Shown: positions 44,648 to 54,241, numbered from the stretch's first letter. The stretch: DNA of 64,000 nt from Alkalihalobacillus sp. BA299 (GCF_017745675.1 NZ_JAFLJM010000012.1:1-64000), one strand, 5' to 3'. The notes: a model not told the origin generated them from the letters alone. A program made the numbers and translations.

Positions 44648-44686
44648 TTGAGTGTCAGGAACCTCGCCTCAATGCCTGACACTCAA
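44648..44686. other. GTGTCAGG hairpin between DUF1540 gene and pucR
   Basis: TTGAGTGTCAGG (44648-44659) pairs with CCTGACACTCAA (44675-44686), 12 bp. No T-run on the + strand; it separates convergent genes. Confidence 0.75.
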
Positions 44687-44702
44687 ATAGATTAGTTACC
44701 CT

Positions 44703-46316
44703 TTACATTTCATACGACGATATTTGTTCATTTCTTTCGGTCATATTTAAATAATTATAAGCGAGCAACATAAATTCTATCGCTAACCTTTTTTCTGAGT
44801 TCATGAAATCGTCTCCTAGAAGGTTCTCTAACTTTTCAATTCGGTGATACATTGTTTGCCTTACAACATATAGCTTTTTCGCGGTTTCTTGTTTTGAACC
44901 ATTACATGCCAAATAAGCTTTCAACGTTTCGATCAACTTACCATTATACTTTTGGTCGTACTCTATTACAGGCTGTAAATACTCCATGACGATTTCTTGA
45001 AGGTCGCTATGTCTATTAATTAAAGACAAAATACGGTACAAATGTAAATCATCATAAAAATAGCTTTTCCCCTCTTTCGAAAGCTTATCTTGGAGTACTA
45101 GCGTTTCTTTGGCAGTAATATAGCTCATATGTATCTCACTTAAATGTTTTACAAATTTACCTACTCCAAACGAAATCGAGGAAACCTTTAATTTTTGACA
45201 ATACTCAGCAGCATTAAAACGATAAAAGCCTTCAGACATTCTCGGCTTCCACGTTTTTATCGTTCGTTTATTGCCTAAAATGAAAATGATATGATGCCTA
45301 ATCTCAATCGAAAATACATAAAATCCTTGTTGCTCAAAGATCGTTCGGAATAATAGCTTAAAGTATGTCCTATCTAAAGTAGATGATGGGTCGGTTAAAT
45401 CAAGCTTACACGCACAAACGACTCCCCCATTTAACTTAAGATCCGGCTCTATATATGCTAAATGTTCTTTAATACCTTCATTGCTGTGATGACCTTCAAG
45501 CCAATCTGTCATCCATTCCGCTTCTTCCATTCTTCTTTTTTCTTCTACATATAAATCACGTAACAAATATTGTGCAAGAGCCGTTGTTGTACGATCAAGG
45601 ATAAGCAAGTCAAATTCGTTGATCTCTTTATGCTTTGTGAGAATGACCAACTCAGCAAATTGGTTGCCTAAAATTTGGACAGGCTGACGTGCAATCGAGT
45701 TAACAGGAATGTGTTGTGCCATCTCAATTTTCTCTAGTACACTACTCCTTTCACTAACAGGTAACTCTGGAACAAATATCGTATCATCATCAAAAAAAGC
45801 GACAACTTGTACGTCCAAAAACTTTTGGAAAAACTTTAAGATGTCTTCATAATGGTTAATTTCTAAAAGCTTTTTATTCAAGTGCTGAGAGTAACTTTCT
45901 AAATCTGAAATCATTTGGTACTGTTGATTAATTAATAGTGAGTGGATATCTTGAGTAATTTGAACAAAGGCTACTTCTTGATGAAAGAGGATGACCGGAA
46001 ACTGATGTTCATTCGCCATATTAATTACTTCTTGAGGAATGTTTGAAGTGTGTGTACCCATTTCAATACACAGGCCTGAAGCATTACTTTCAATTAATTG
46101 TACGAGAAAGGAAAGAAATAATGCTTTATTCTCCTTCCATCCTAACCCAGTTGTCAGAATCAATTCATGTCCATTTAGTAGCTTTTTAATATTGATCACT
46201 TCAACGACATGAACCCATTTTACATTTCTAGTCAGACCGTCTTTTCCAGCAATGACTTCTGTATTTTCAAAGTGCTTCCTGCTTAGTATTTCATTGATCG
46301 TTAAATATGATTTCAT
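44703..46316 (-). CDS. PucR-family transcriptional regulator
   Basis: 537 residues. N-terminal PucR domain (LTINEILSRKHFENTEVIAG, VHVVEVINIKKLLNGHELIL), a central GGDEF-like sensor part, and the C-terminal PucR HTH (LKAYLACNGSKQETAKKLYV, RQTMYHRIEKLENLLG). In B. subtilis PucR controls purine catabolism; here the neighbours are pyrimidine-catabolic, so it is probably the pathway activator sensing a pyrimidine or a degradation product (inference). It is the most distal gene of the leftward pyrimidine cluster, separated from it by a terminator and a type C element. Confidence 0.9.
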   Translation of the reverse strand: MKSYLTINEILSRKHFENTEVIAGKDGLTRNVKWVHVVEVINIKKLLNGHELILTTGLGWKENKALFLSFLVQLIESNASGLCIEMGTHTSNIPQEVINMANEHQFPVILFHQEVAFVQITQDIHSLLINQQYQMISDLESYSQHLNKKLLEINHYEDILKFFQKFLDVQVVAFFDDDTIFVPELPVSERSSVLEKIEMAQHIPVNSIARQPVQILGNQFAELVILTKHKEINEFDLLILDRTTTALAQYLLRDLYVEEKRRMEEAEWMTDWLEGHHSNEGIKEHLAYIEPDLKLNGGVVCACKLDLTDPSSTLDRTYFKLLFRTIFEQQGFYVFSIEIRHHIIFILGNKRTIKTWKPRMSEGFYRFNAAEYCQKLKVSSISFGVGKFVKHLSEIHMSYITAKETLVLQDKLSKEGKSYFYDDLHLYRILSLINRHSDLQEIVMEYLQPVIEYDQKYNGKLIETLKAYLACNGSKQETAKKLYVVRQTMYHRIEKLENLLGDDFMNSEKRLAIEFMLLAYNYLNMTERNEQISSYEM

Positions 46317-46362
46317 TTACTCACTTCCTCTTTACACCATCTACTTTGCAATAGAAAAAATA

Positions 46363-46470
46363 GGCTCTTTTCTCAAAGATTGTTGCTTTTAGCTTTTGGA
46401 CCGTAAGCCAAGCGGATGCTTGGCTCTTCACGCATAGCGTGAAGGTTTTGAACATAAAATAGCCGTTCAG
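46363..46470. repeat. Type C element, truncated copy
   Basis: Same as the first 107 bases of the element at 35139: GGCTCTTTTCTCAAAGATTG, GCCAAG/CTTGGC arm, CTTCACGC/GCGTGAAG arm, then TTTTGAACATAAAATAGCCG. The closing strands of the long arm and of the outer helix are missing. Confidence 0.88.
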
Positions 46471-46540
46471 CCAAAAAAAATTAAGGTAACCAACTACTTC
46501 TACTTTATAACTTAATTTTCCTTTATTTTCAGAAAATTAA

Positions 46541-46567
46541 AAGGCAGGGGGAAAGTACCCCTGCCTT
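46541..46567 (-). terminator. Terminator of the pyrimidine operon
   Basis: AAGGCAGGGG (46541-46550) pairs with CCCCTGCCTT (46558-46567), followed on the minus strand by TTAATTTT. Located 26 bases past the last small gene of the operon. Confidence 0.78.
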
Positions 46568-46592
46568 ACGCTAGTTTAACTTAAAAATAACC

Positions 46593-46832
46593 TCAGCTTA
46601 CTGATCGTTTATTTTGTTGAATGATAATTGAACTAAAGTACTTTCTAGCATCGGCCGTTATTATGTGTAACCTTTCAATCTCATTTTTGCGGCCAGTTAT
46701 ATCAGGTGTTTTTAATTCAAACTCGACAAACGCACCGCTTAAGTTTTCTGTGACTGCTTTGATCCGGTACCCTTGTTCAATTAGGAAATCAATTTTCTCC
46801 CTTTCTGTAATATATTGATGATATTCAGACAT
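46593..46832 (-). CDS. Small protein of the pyrimidine operon, unknown function
   Basis: 79 residues, soluble. EREKIDFLIEQGYRIKAVTE then NLSGAFVEFELKTPDITGRK and HIITADARKYFSSI. AGGAGGATAAAC before ATG. It follows the NCS1 permease gene by 44 bases in the same direction and precedes the operon terminator, so it is part of the pathway operon. I recognise no domain. An accessory or regulatory role is a guess. Confidence 0.65.
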   Translation of the reverse strand: MSEYHQYITEREKIDFLIEQGYRIKAVTENLSGAFVEFELKTPDITGRKNEIERLHIITADARKYFSSIIIQQNKRSVS

Positions 46833-46876
46833 GTTTATCCTCCTAACAATATTAATGTAATCTACTCTACACTTGC

Positions 46877-48337
46877 TTATGGTGCAACTTGCTTTACCGG
46901 TTCATCCTTCTCATTTACTTCCCAATCTCTACCGACCGTTATACCTAAATACTTTTCATCACTAGGGTCTTCAATTTCAGCTTGCTTGTATTTCACAAAC
47001 CACCAATACTTAGCGAGGTAGTAATACGATATTAGACCAACAGCAAACCCGACAACAAACGAATAGTTCGGTAAAAAGTATGCTACAACTCCACCTAAGC
47101 CCCAAGCAATAAAGCCTGCTGCATTAAAGCCTCTAGCATAATGGTACTGCCCTTCTTCTCGATATAAATCAGGTACATTGACTCGACGCTTACGAAGTAA
47201 ATAATAGTCAGCAACTAAAATTCCAACGATGGATGATAAAATTCCACCTACAATAAGTAATGCTGGAATTATAATACCAAATAAGCTCCACGGCTGAACG
47301 AGACAACCAATGATACCAGCAGCGACTACACCTGCCCAGAAAGGAACTTTTGGTCCTCCGATATTCGAAAAAATCGTTGCCGCTGGAATTAAATTCGCTG
47401 AAATATTTGTTGACCATTGAGCAAAAACAATCATTAGTAAAAGTACCCCTAGTACAACTCCACTCGCTGCTTGTTGAAGCGCTACGACTGGATCATAGTT
47501 AGAAACCGCAATGTATGAAACCCCACCGATAATGACCATGAACGTTTGTACAATAGGAAGAGCTATTAAACTTCCAGCAATTTGTGATTTATTCCGTTTC
47601 ACCCAGTTTCTCTCTAGTTTTGGTCCTTTAATAAACCGCGATATCGATGGCATGTCAGCCGCCAGTGTTCCCCAAAATCCCATATTACTCATAATGACAA
47701 TCATAAATGCCGTAACAGCCGCTCCACCTGTGACTGGACTTTCTACCCATGCCCAAACGTTCCGACCTTCTGCTAAAGCTTGATCAGATAACGTTAAGTA
47801 CATCCAGCCTGAAATAATGATAATAATCGGTGCAGCTAAGTCTGCAAACCGTTCAACAGCTTTAATTCCTAGTGCAGTATTAATCACTTGGACCGTTGCA
47901 AATATTAAGAAGCAGACAAACCAATTATCAAAACCAAATAACACAAATAAAATACCATTCATTGCAGTTGAACCGAAGTACGTATTAATACCAAACCAGC
48001 ATGCAGCAACAAACCCACGAATAACGGAAGGAATATGAGTACCAATTGTTCCAAATGGTGCCCTCATATATACCGGAAAAGATAAACCATGTTCAACACC
48101 GATATCACCAGTCAATGTCATACATAAGCCAATAGCAATACTCCCAATAATGGTAGCTAATACAACCCAGCCTAGTGAAAGACTTTGTACACCAGAGCCG
48201 CCAATGGCAAAGGCTGCTAATACGACCGCCATTCCAATCCAAATAAACGCGAACCCAATCGATCCAATCTTTTTACCACTATGTGGTATTGGCAATAAAT
48301 CTGGAGACTTGAGATGATTTTGTTTTTCCTTCATCAT
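46877..48337 (-). CDS. NCS1-family nucleobase permease
   Basis: 486 residues with about twelve membrane helices. NCS1 signatures: FIWIGMAVVLAAFAIGG, GLSFPVYMRAPFGTIGTHIP, GFVAACWFGINTYFGS and the cytoplasmic YYLLRKRRVNVPDLYREEG. The family carries cytosine, uracil, allantoin, hydantoins or thiamine. Placed between dihydropyrimidinase and the 79-residue gene, so uracil, thymine or a hydantoin is the most likely substrate (inference). Tandem ATGs at the start, behind AGAGGTAGGGTGAT. Confidence 0.9.
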   Translation of the reverse strand: MMKEKQNHLKSPDLLPIPHSGKKIGSIGFAFIWIGMAVVLAAFAIGGSGVQSLSLGWVVLATIIGSIAIGLCMTLTGDIGVEHGLSFPVYMRAPFGTIGTHIPSVIRGFVAACWFGINTYFGSTAMNGILFVLFGFDNWFVCFLIFATVQVINTALGIKAVERFADLAAPIIIIISGWMYLTLSDQALAEGRNVWAWVESPVTGGAAVTAFMIVIMSNMGFWGTLAADMPSISRFIKGPKLERNWVKRNKSQIAGSLIALPIVQTFMVIIGGVSYIAVSNYDPVVALQQAASGVVLGVLLLMIVFAQWSTNISANLIPAATIFSNIGGPKVPFWAGVVAAGIIGCLVQPWSLFGIIIPALLIVGGILSSIVGILVADYYLLRKRRVNVPDLYREEGQYHYARGFNAAGFIAWGLGGVVAYFLPNYSFVVGFAVGLISYYYLAKYWWFVKYKQAEIEDPSDEKYLGITVGRDWEVNEKDEPVKQVAP

Positions 48338-48553
48338 ATCACCCTACCTCTTATTATTTTCCCAATATTCAGTTAAAAAATGACAGATCGACGATGGGTC
48401 AACTGTTTTATTTACTCCACTTAACTAACATTTAGTGGGCGATACATAACCCCAAAAAATAAATGAATTTTCACTTTATAAAGACAATTGCTCGACCATG
48501 ACAGCCAGTAGCCAAGCAATTGTTATTTTATTTCTTGACCATTCAAAGCTTCT

Positions 48554-49966
48554 TCAATTGATGACTTTATTTGTAACATTTGACGGCGTATTGTATCGTC
48601 TTCGTTTTAAATATTGACCTTTACCTAGTTTACCAACGAACTGCTTATCACGGATAACAAACTCACCCCGCGATAACACCGATACAGGTTCTCCCGTAAC
48701 TTTCATCCCTTCAAATGGATTATAATCTGCAGCCATATGGTGGAACTCTGCTGAAATCGTCCTTTCAACATTCGGGTCAAAAATAACAAGATCTGCATCT
48801 GTACCGACTGCAATAGTTCCTTTTTGTGGATATAACCCAAATAATTTAGCATTCCGAGTTGCCATAATGTCAACAAATTGGTTTAAGGTAATTCGGCCTT
48901 TTTTAACTCCTTCAGAAAAGAGAATACTTACACGATCCTCAATAATTGGCCCACCGTTAGGAATTTTAGAAAAGTCTCCTTTTCCTAAGTCTTTTTGACC
49001 GTTAAAATCAAACGAGCATTGGTCAGAGCCTAGTGTTTGTAAGTCTCCGTTTTTTAAAGCGTTCCATAGAACGTCTTGATGCCATTTTTCTCGAAGTGGC
49101 GGTGACCAAACATACTTTGCCCCCTCAAAATCAGACTTTTCTAAATACGTCTGATCAAGTACGAGGTATTGAGGGCATGTTTCACCCCACACATCATAGC
49201 CTTTTCTTCTTGCGTTAGCAATCTTTTCAACTGCTTCTGCACACGAAACATGAACTACATACAGTTGGGAATTGGCTAGCCCTGTTAACTCAACCGCTCT
49301 TCCAGTCGCTTCGCCTTCCACTTGAGGTGGCCTAGTCAGAGCATGGTAGATCGGATCGGTGTTTCCTTCTTCGAGCGCTTTGTTAACTAGATACTCGATC
49401 ACATCCCCATTTTCAGCATGAACCATCACTAAGCCACCGAGCTCTTTAGCTGCAATGAGTGTTCGAAACAATGTTCCATCATCGGCTTGAAAGACGTTTT
49501 TATACGCCATAAATACTTTAAATGAGGTAATTCCTTCTTCTTCCATAACCACCGGAAGTTCTTCTAGTACATCCTCATTGATTTCACCAATCATAAGATG
49601 GAAGCTGTAATCAATAACTGCTTTATCCTTTGATTTTGCGTGCCATGTTTGGATCGCGTTTTGCATTGGCTCGCCTTTATTCGTTAAGCAGAAATCAATA
49701 ACGGTCGTTGTTCCCCCAAAAGCTGCCGCAATCGTACCTGTTTCAAAATCGTCCTTTGATACTGTTCCTCCAAACGGCATTTCTAGATGTGTATGAGGAT
49801 CAATTCCACCTGGAAATACATAGGAACCTTTAGCATCAATTACTTCCGCTCCACCTACTGGGAAATCCTGGCCGATCGCTGCTATCTTTCCATTATCAAT
49901 GAGTAAATCCGCTTGATACGTATCTGTTGCTGTTACGATGATCCCATTTTTAACGATTTTTTTCAT
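48554..49966 (-). CDS. Dihydropyrimidinase
   Basis: 470 residues, amidohydrolase superfamily. Opens the ring of 5,6-dihydrouracil or dihydrothymine. Binuclear-metal ligands: His58 and His60 (GIDPHTHLEMPFGG), carbamylated Lys150 (SFKVFMAYK), His183 (VHAENGD), His239 (VHVSC) and Asp315 (GSDQCSF). Second step of the reductive pyrimidine pathway, 30 bases downstream of preA. Could also act on hydantoins. Ribosome site TAGGAGGCGTAGGA. Confidence 0.93.
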   Translation of the reverse strand: MKKIVKNGIIVTATDTYQADLLIDNGKIAAIGQDFPVGGAEVIDAKGSYVFPGGIDPHTHLEMPFGGTVSKDDFETGTIAAAFGGTTTVIDFCLTNKGEPMQNAIQTWHAKSKDKAVIDYSFHLMIGEINEDVLEELPVVMEEEGITSFKVFMAYKNVFQADDGTLFRTLIAAKELGGLVMVHAENGDVIEYLVNKALEEGNTDPIYHALTRPPQVEGEATGRAVELTGLANSQLYVVHVSCAEAVEKIANARRKGYDVWGETCPQYLVLDQTYLEKSDFEGAKYVWSPPLREKWHQDVLWNALKNGDLQTLGSDQCSFDFNGQKDLGKGDFSKIPNGGPIIEDRVSILFSEGVKKGRITLNQFVDIMATRNAKLFGLYPQKGTIAVGTDADLVIFDPNVERTISAEFHHMAADYNPFEGMKVTGEPVSVLSRGEFVIRDKQFVGKLGKGQYLKRRRYNTPSNVTNKVIN

Positions 49967-49996
49967 TCCTACGCCTCCTATTACTCTATTACTTAT

Positions 49997-51283
49997 TTAC
50001 TTGATTATATCTACTTCACAGCTTTGGACAGAGCCGATCGCCGCTTGACGCTCGTTCCAAGTCATTGGTGGCTGTTCACTTTGCAGTTCTACCATGTCAA
50101 TTGCTCCATCAACAGGACAAACGATCGAACAGAGATTACAGCCAACACAGTCTTCTTCACGAACTTTTAAATAGCCGTTCCCATTACCGTCTTTTAACAT
50201 ATCGATACACTGATGCGATGTATCCTCACAGGCAATATGACATTTATTACAGTTAATACAAACATCATTATTGATTCTAGCAACAATTTTATAATTAAGA
50301 TCAAGATTTCCCCAATCAGAATATCTTTCTACGGATTTTCCAATAATTCCATCTAGTGAAGCGATCCCTTTTTCATCTAAATAGTTTGATAGTCCCTCAA
50401 TCATATCTTCTACGATTCGGAAGCCATGGTGCATCGCGGCTGTACAAATCTGTACCCCTGTTGCACCCATGAGTAAATACTCCACCGTATCTTTCCAGTT
50501 AGAGATTCCGCCGATACCTGAGATTGGTACATTAATACGTGGATTCCTCGCACATTCGGCCACCATATTTAGAGCGATTGGCTTCACAGCTGGCCCACAA
50601 TAGCCGCCGTGAGCACCTTTACCCGCGACATGTGGAATTGTATTCCATGTATCAATATCGACACCTGCTAAACTGTTAATTGTATTAATCATACTAATCG
50701 CATCAGCCCCACCTTGTACCGCTGCTTCAGCAGTTACTGTAATATCAGTAATGTTTGGCGTAAGCTTAACGATGACAGGCGTTTGTGCTACTTCCTTTAC
50801 CCAATACGTTTGCTTTTCGACTAATTCTGGAACTTGACCAGAAGCAGAACCCATACCTCGTTCTGCCATACCGTGTGGACAGCCAAAGTTTAACTCAAGT
50901 CCGTCAACCCCTACATCCTCTACCCGTTTTACAATCTCATGCCATTTTTCTTGCTTCGGTTCTACCATTAATGACGCAATAATCGCGTGGTTAGGGAACC
51001 TCTTTTTCGTTTCATAAATTTCTTTTAAATTAACTTCGAGCGGGCGGTCTGTAATGAGCTCTATATTATTAAAGCCGGCGACTTTTTGACCATTGAAGCT
51101 TACAGCAGCAAAGCGTGAGGATACGTTTAAAATCGGATCCCCTAATGTTTTCCAAACAGCTCCGCCCCATCCGGCTTCAAACGCACGTTGAACTTGGTAG
51201 CCTGAATTCGTTGGAGGAGCCGAGGCGAGCCAAAATGGGTTCGGCGACTTTATTCCTGCAAGATTGATTCGTAAATCAGCCAT
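49997..51283 (-). CDS. preA: NAD-dependent dihydropyrimidine dehydrogenase, PreA subunit
   Basis: 428 residues. N-terminal FMN barrel of the dihydroorotate-dehydrogenase type (LNFGCPHGMAERGMGSASGQ, the DPD active-site loop), SGIGGISNWKDTVEYLLMG, then two 4Fe-4S motifs, CINCNKCHIACEDTSHQC and CVGCNLCSIVCP. With PreT it reduces uracil and thymine to dihydropyrimidines, as characterised in E. coli. Gap of 28 bases to preT. Confidence 0.94.
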   Translation of the reverse strand: MADLRINLAGIKSPNPFWLASAPPTNSGYQVQRAFEAGWGGAVWKTLGDPILNVSSRFAAVSFNGQKVAGFNNIELITDRPLEVNLKEIYETKKRFPNHAIIASLMVEPKQEKWHEIVKRVEDVGVDGLELNFGCPHGMAERGMGSASGQVPELVEKQTYWVKEVAQTPVIVKLTPNITDITVTAEAAVQGGADAISMINTINSLAGVDIDTWNTIPHVAGKGAHGGYCGPAVKPIALNMVAECARNPRINVPISGIGGISNWKDTVEYLLMGATGVQICTAAMHHGFRIVEDMIEGLSNYLDEKGIASLDGIIGKSVERYSDWGNLDLNYKIVARINNDVCINCNKCHIACEDTSHQCIDMLKDGNGNGYLKVREEDCVGCNLCSIVCPVDGAIDMVELQSEQPPMTWNERQAAIGSVQSCEVDIIK

Positions 51284-51311
51284 AATGAATACAACCTCCT
51301 CGATTTATACT

Positions 51312-52682
51312 TTACGCAGTTTCTGTTACTTGCTTAAACAATTGCTTATGGATTGCATATGCAGTTTCTTTTCCTTGTTGCGCCGCAGAAACAACCATTG
51401 CTTCTCCTTGGCCCTTGCCAAAAATAACATCTCCGCAGGCAAATACTTTTTCATTCGATGTTTGGAAGGTTTCTTTATTGATTTTTACGACTCCGGCATC
51501 ATGTTCAAGACCGAATTGCTCAATCAATTGAATGTAACGTGATTGTCCAATTGCTTTAATTACAGCATCTACTTGCAAGATAAACTCTGAGCCTTCCACA
51601 GGGACAGGACGTCTTCGCCCACCTTCATCTGGCTCCCCTAATTCCATCTTAATACACTCAATGGCTGTTACTTTTCCATTTTCATCGCCAATAATTCGCT
51701 TTGGTGCAGTTAACCAGCGGAACTCTACGCCATCTTGCTTCGCAAACTCATATTCAAAGTCATAAGCTGTCATCTCAGCTTCTGTTCTACGATAAAGGAT
51801 CTTCACATTTTCGGCTCCAAGGCGTACTGAACATGTCGCACCGTCGATAGCCGTGTTACCTGCACCAATAACGACTGCACGCTGTCCTACAAAACGCTCT
51901 GAAACTTTATCTTTAGTTGCTTTTACAAACTCAATCGCATCATAGACACCGTCCAGATTTTCTCCATCAATGCCGAGCTCTGGCACACTTGACATTCCGA
52001 TTGCCAAAACAACAGCGTCGTAATTTTCTATTAGCTCACTCACAGCTATGTCTTTTCCTACTCTCGTATTCGTACGTATTTCTACGTCCAAGCTTTTTAC
52101 TTGATCTACTTCCCAAAACGAAATCGATTGCGGTAATCGAAATGAAACAATTCCATACGTATTCAAACCACCAGCTTCTTTTTCCGCTTCGAAAATCGTC
52201 ACTTGATAGCCTAAAAGTGCTAATTCACGGGCAGCAGATATCCCAGCCGGTCCTCCACCAACAATAGCTACTTTTTTGCCATTGCTCTGACCTGCTTTGA
52301 ATAGTACTTGTTCATTTTTTATCGCCCAATCAGTTGCAAATCTTTGTAAATTACCGATCATAATCGGTTTTGTAGAATGATTTAGGACACAGGCCCCTTC
52401 ACAAAGTTCCTCTGTTGGACAAACTCGGGCACAGCTTGCACCTATTGGATTGGATGTCATAATTGTTTTTGCAGAACCTTTTAAATTTCCTGAAGCGATT
52501 TTTTTAATAAATGTGGGGATATCTATTCCGGTAGGGCAAGCGGTAATACAGGGAGCATCATAGCAATATAGACAGCGGTTAGCCTCTTCAATTGCTTCTT
52601 GATTGGATAGGCCTGGATGTACTTCTTGAAAGTTGTTCTCTAGCTCAGATAACGATATTTGTGTAGAGTTCCTCAGATTCAA
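51312..52682 (-). CDS. preT: NAD-dependent dihydropyrimidine dehydrogenase, PreT subunit
   Basis: 456 residues from TTG at 52682, chosen for the AAAGGAGG 8 bases upstream; a longer frame starting at an ATG 26 codons earlier lacks such a site. GltD-like architecture: N-terminal 4Fe-4S cysteines (CLYCYDAPCITACPTGIDIP, CARVCPTEELCEGACV), FAD motif VAIVGGGPAGISAARE, and NAD motif VIGAGNTAIDGA. Passes electrons from NADH to PreA. The same fold is the GOGAT small subunit, but partner preA shows this is PreT. Confidence 0.93.
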   Translation of the reverse strand: MNLRNSTQISLSELENNFQEVHPGLSNQEAIEEANRCLYCYDAPCITACPTGIDIPTFIKKIASGNLKGSAKTIMTSNPIGASCARVCPTEELCEGACVLNHSTKPIMIGNLQRFATDWAIKNEQVLFKAGQSNGKKVAIVGGGPAGISAARELALLGYQVTIFEAEKEAGGLNTYGIVSFRLPQSISFWEVDQVKSLDVEIRTNTRVGKDIAVSELIENYDAVVLAIGMSSVPELGIDGENLDGVYDAIEFVKATKDKVSERFVGQRAVVIGAGNTAIDGATCSVRLGAENVKILYRRTEAEMTAYDFEYEFAKQDGVEFRWLTAPKRIIGDENGKVTAIECIKMELGEPDEGGRRRPVPVEGSEFILQVDAVIKAIGQSRYIQLIEQFGLEHDAGVVKINKETFQTSNEKVFACGDVIFGKGQGEAMVVSAAQQGKETAYAIHKQLFKQVTETA

Positions 52683-52858
52683 TAGAAGTGCCTCCTTTAC
52701 AAAATAAAGTAAAACTTTCTTCAGTCGGGAAATCTTGCTTTTTAATTTAGTTGTATTCATCTTGAGTATCCGAATGCCATGTACTATTGAAAAGATTATC
52801 TTTTTGAAACTAGAGGGTACCTTAAAGCAAAGTGGAAGGTCCCCCTTATGTTTTAATT

Positions 52859-53749
52859 TTACGGAAGAAGAGATGTCATTTCTTCGTATGTTTCTGGGCG
52901 GCGATCACGATAGAACTGCCAAGTGTCTCTTACCTCACGAATAAGCTTTTTATTCATTTCACCTATAATGACCTCATCTTGGTCCCGGCTTCCAATCGAA
53001 ACGAAATTACCTCGTGGGTCTACTAAGTAGGATTGACCGTAAAATTCACCCATGTTCCAAGGAGCTTCTACTCCAACACGGTTAATGGCTCCAACGTAAT
53101 ATCCGTTCGCTACCGCATGAGCAGGTTGTTCTAACTTCCAAAGGTATTCAGATAAGCCAGCTACTGTTGCTGATGGATTAAAGATGATTTCAGCTCCTTT
53201 TAGCCCTAGTAATCTAGCTCCTTCTGGGAAATGACGATCATAGCAGATGTAAACACCAATCTTCGCAAACGCCGTATCGAATACTGGATAGCCTAAATTT
53301 CCTGGTTTGAAGTAATACTTCTCCCAGAAGCCGCACCCTTCATTACCAACTGCAACTTGAGGAATATGTTGCTTACGATATTTACCTAAATAAGATCCAT
53401 CAGCGTCAATGACAGCTGCTGTATTATAATACGTTGCAATTCCTTCTCGCTCATAGATTGGTAGAACAATAACGACACCTAGTTCTTTCGCTAGTTCCTG
53501 AAAGAGTTTTGTTGTCGGACCATTCGGTATTTCTTCTGCTGCATCATACCATTTAGAATTTTGTTCAGAGCAGAAATATGGGCCATAAAAAATTTCCTGT
53601 AAACAGATGATTTGAGCGCCTTTTTCTTTTGCATCCCTAACTAGCTTTATATGTTTTTCAATCGCTTTTTCTTTATGAAGCTCAACAGGCTCATCTCCAT
53701 GTACATCATTAGAAGCTTGAATTAGTCCAATTTTTACGTGATCTGACAT
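52859..53749 (-). CDS. Beta-ureidopropionase (N-carbamoyl-beta-alanine amidohydrolase)
   Basis: 296 residues, nitrilase superfamily. Catalytic triad Glu52 (CLQEIFYGPYF), Lys126 (GKYRKQHIP) and Cys169 (VYICYDRHFPEGARL). Third step of the reductive pathway, releasing beta-alanine, CO2 and ammonia. First gene of the leftward operon; its ribosome site is AGGGGG, about 13 bases before ATG, and a cre box lies 57 bases upstream. The 176-base gap to preT contains only a weak hairpin. Confidence 0.92.
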   Translation of the reverse strand: MSDHVKIGLIQASNDVHGDEPVELHKEKAIEKHIKLVRDAKEKGAQIICLQEIFYGPYFCSEQNSKWYDAAEEIPNGPTTKLFQELAKELGVVIVLPIYEREGIATYYNTAAVIDADGSYLGKYRKQHIPQVAVGNEGCGFWEKYYFKPGNLGYPVFDTAFAKIGVYICYDRHFPEGARLLGLKGAEIIFNPSATVAGLSEYLWKLEQPAHAVANGYYVGAINRVGVEAPWNMGEFYGQSYLVDPRGNFVSIGSRDQDEVIIGEMNKKLIREVRDTWQFYRDRRPETYEEMTSLLP

Positions 53750-53805
53750 TTGTTCATACCCCCTATATATTTCAATTCATTTATAAAGTAAAACTTCATT
53801 CGGTT

Positions 53806-53819
53806 TGTAAGCGTTTACA
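53806..53819 (-). promoter_or_regulatory. CcpA cre box of the pyrimidine operon
   Basis: TGTAAGCGTTTACA, a full cre consensus match, 57 bases before the first gene of the leftward operon. Predicts carbon-catabolite repression of pyrimidine degradation. Confidence 0.78.
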
Positions 53820-54241
53820 TATTTTTTTGTTACACTACTCCCTACTTTTAAATTTCTATATATGTACCTCCCTTCTCTTCTAGCTCGAATATTATATGAC
53901 TGAATATTTTGAAGTTTGAGTTAATTTTACTTATATTTCTAGGCTATTACACTATACAAAGTGTTAAATAGTGGCATTCATTTATTTATCATTTTGTAAA
54001 ATATAGTATTATTTTATGAGGGGAATATGAAGCCACTTCTTACAACCTAGCTCTATCACTCAAACAACCATTCTATTAATATAATACTAGTTATAACACA
54101 GGATTTTTGCGAAAAATGTAATAATTTAGGTTGTGTAAAAAAATGATTGGTATAAAATCTCTCGCTTAATACAAGGTCTATTTTTGAACCTTCATAAACA
54201 ATATTTCACAATTTTACTTAGGATGAAATCTTTCCAATAGT
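53820..54241. other. About 420 bases of gene-free AT-rich DNA
   Basis: Between the two cre boxes. Contains the short inverted repeat CACTAT/ATAGTG near 53950 but no ORF with a ribosome site, no terminator and no clear promoter for the leftward operon. Confidence 0.4.

Noticed and set aside
51312..52682. Reading PreT as the missing small subunit of glutamate synthase
   Set aside because: The fold is shared, but immediate coupling to preA and the catabolic operon makes PreT the better assignment.
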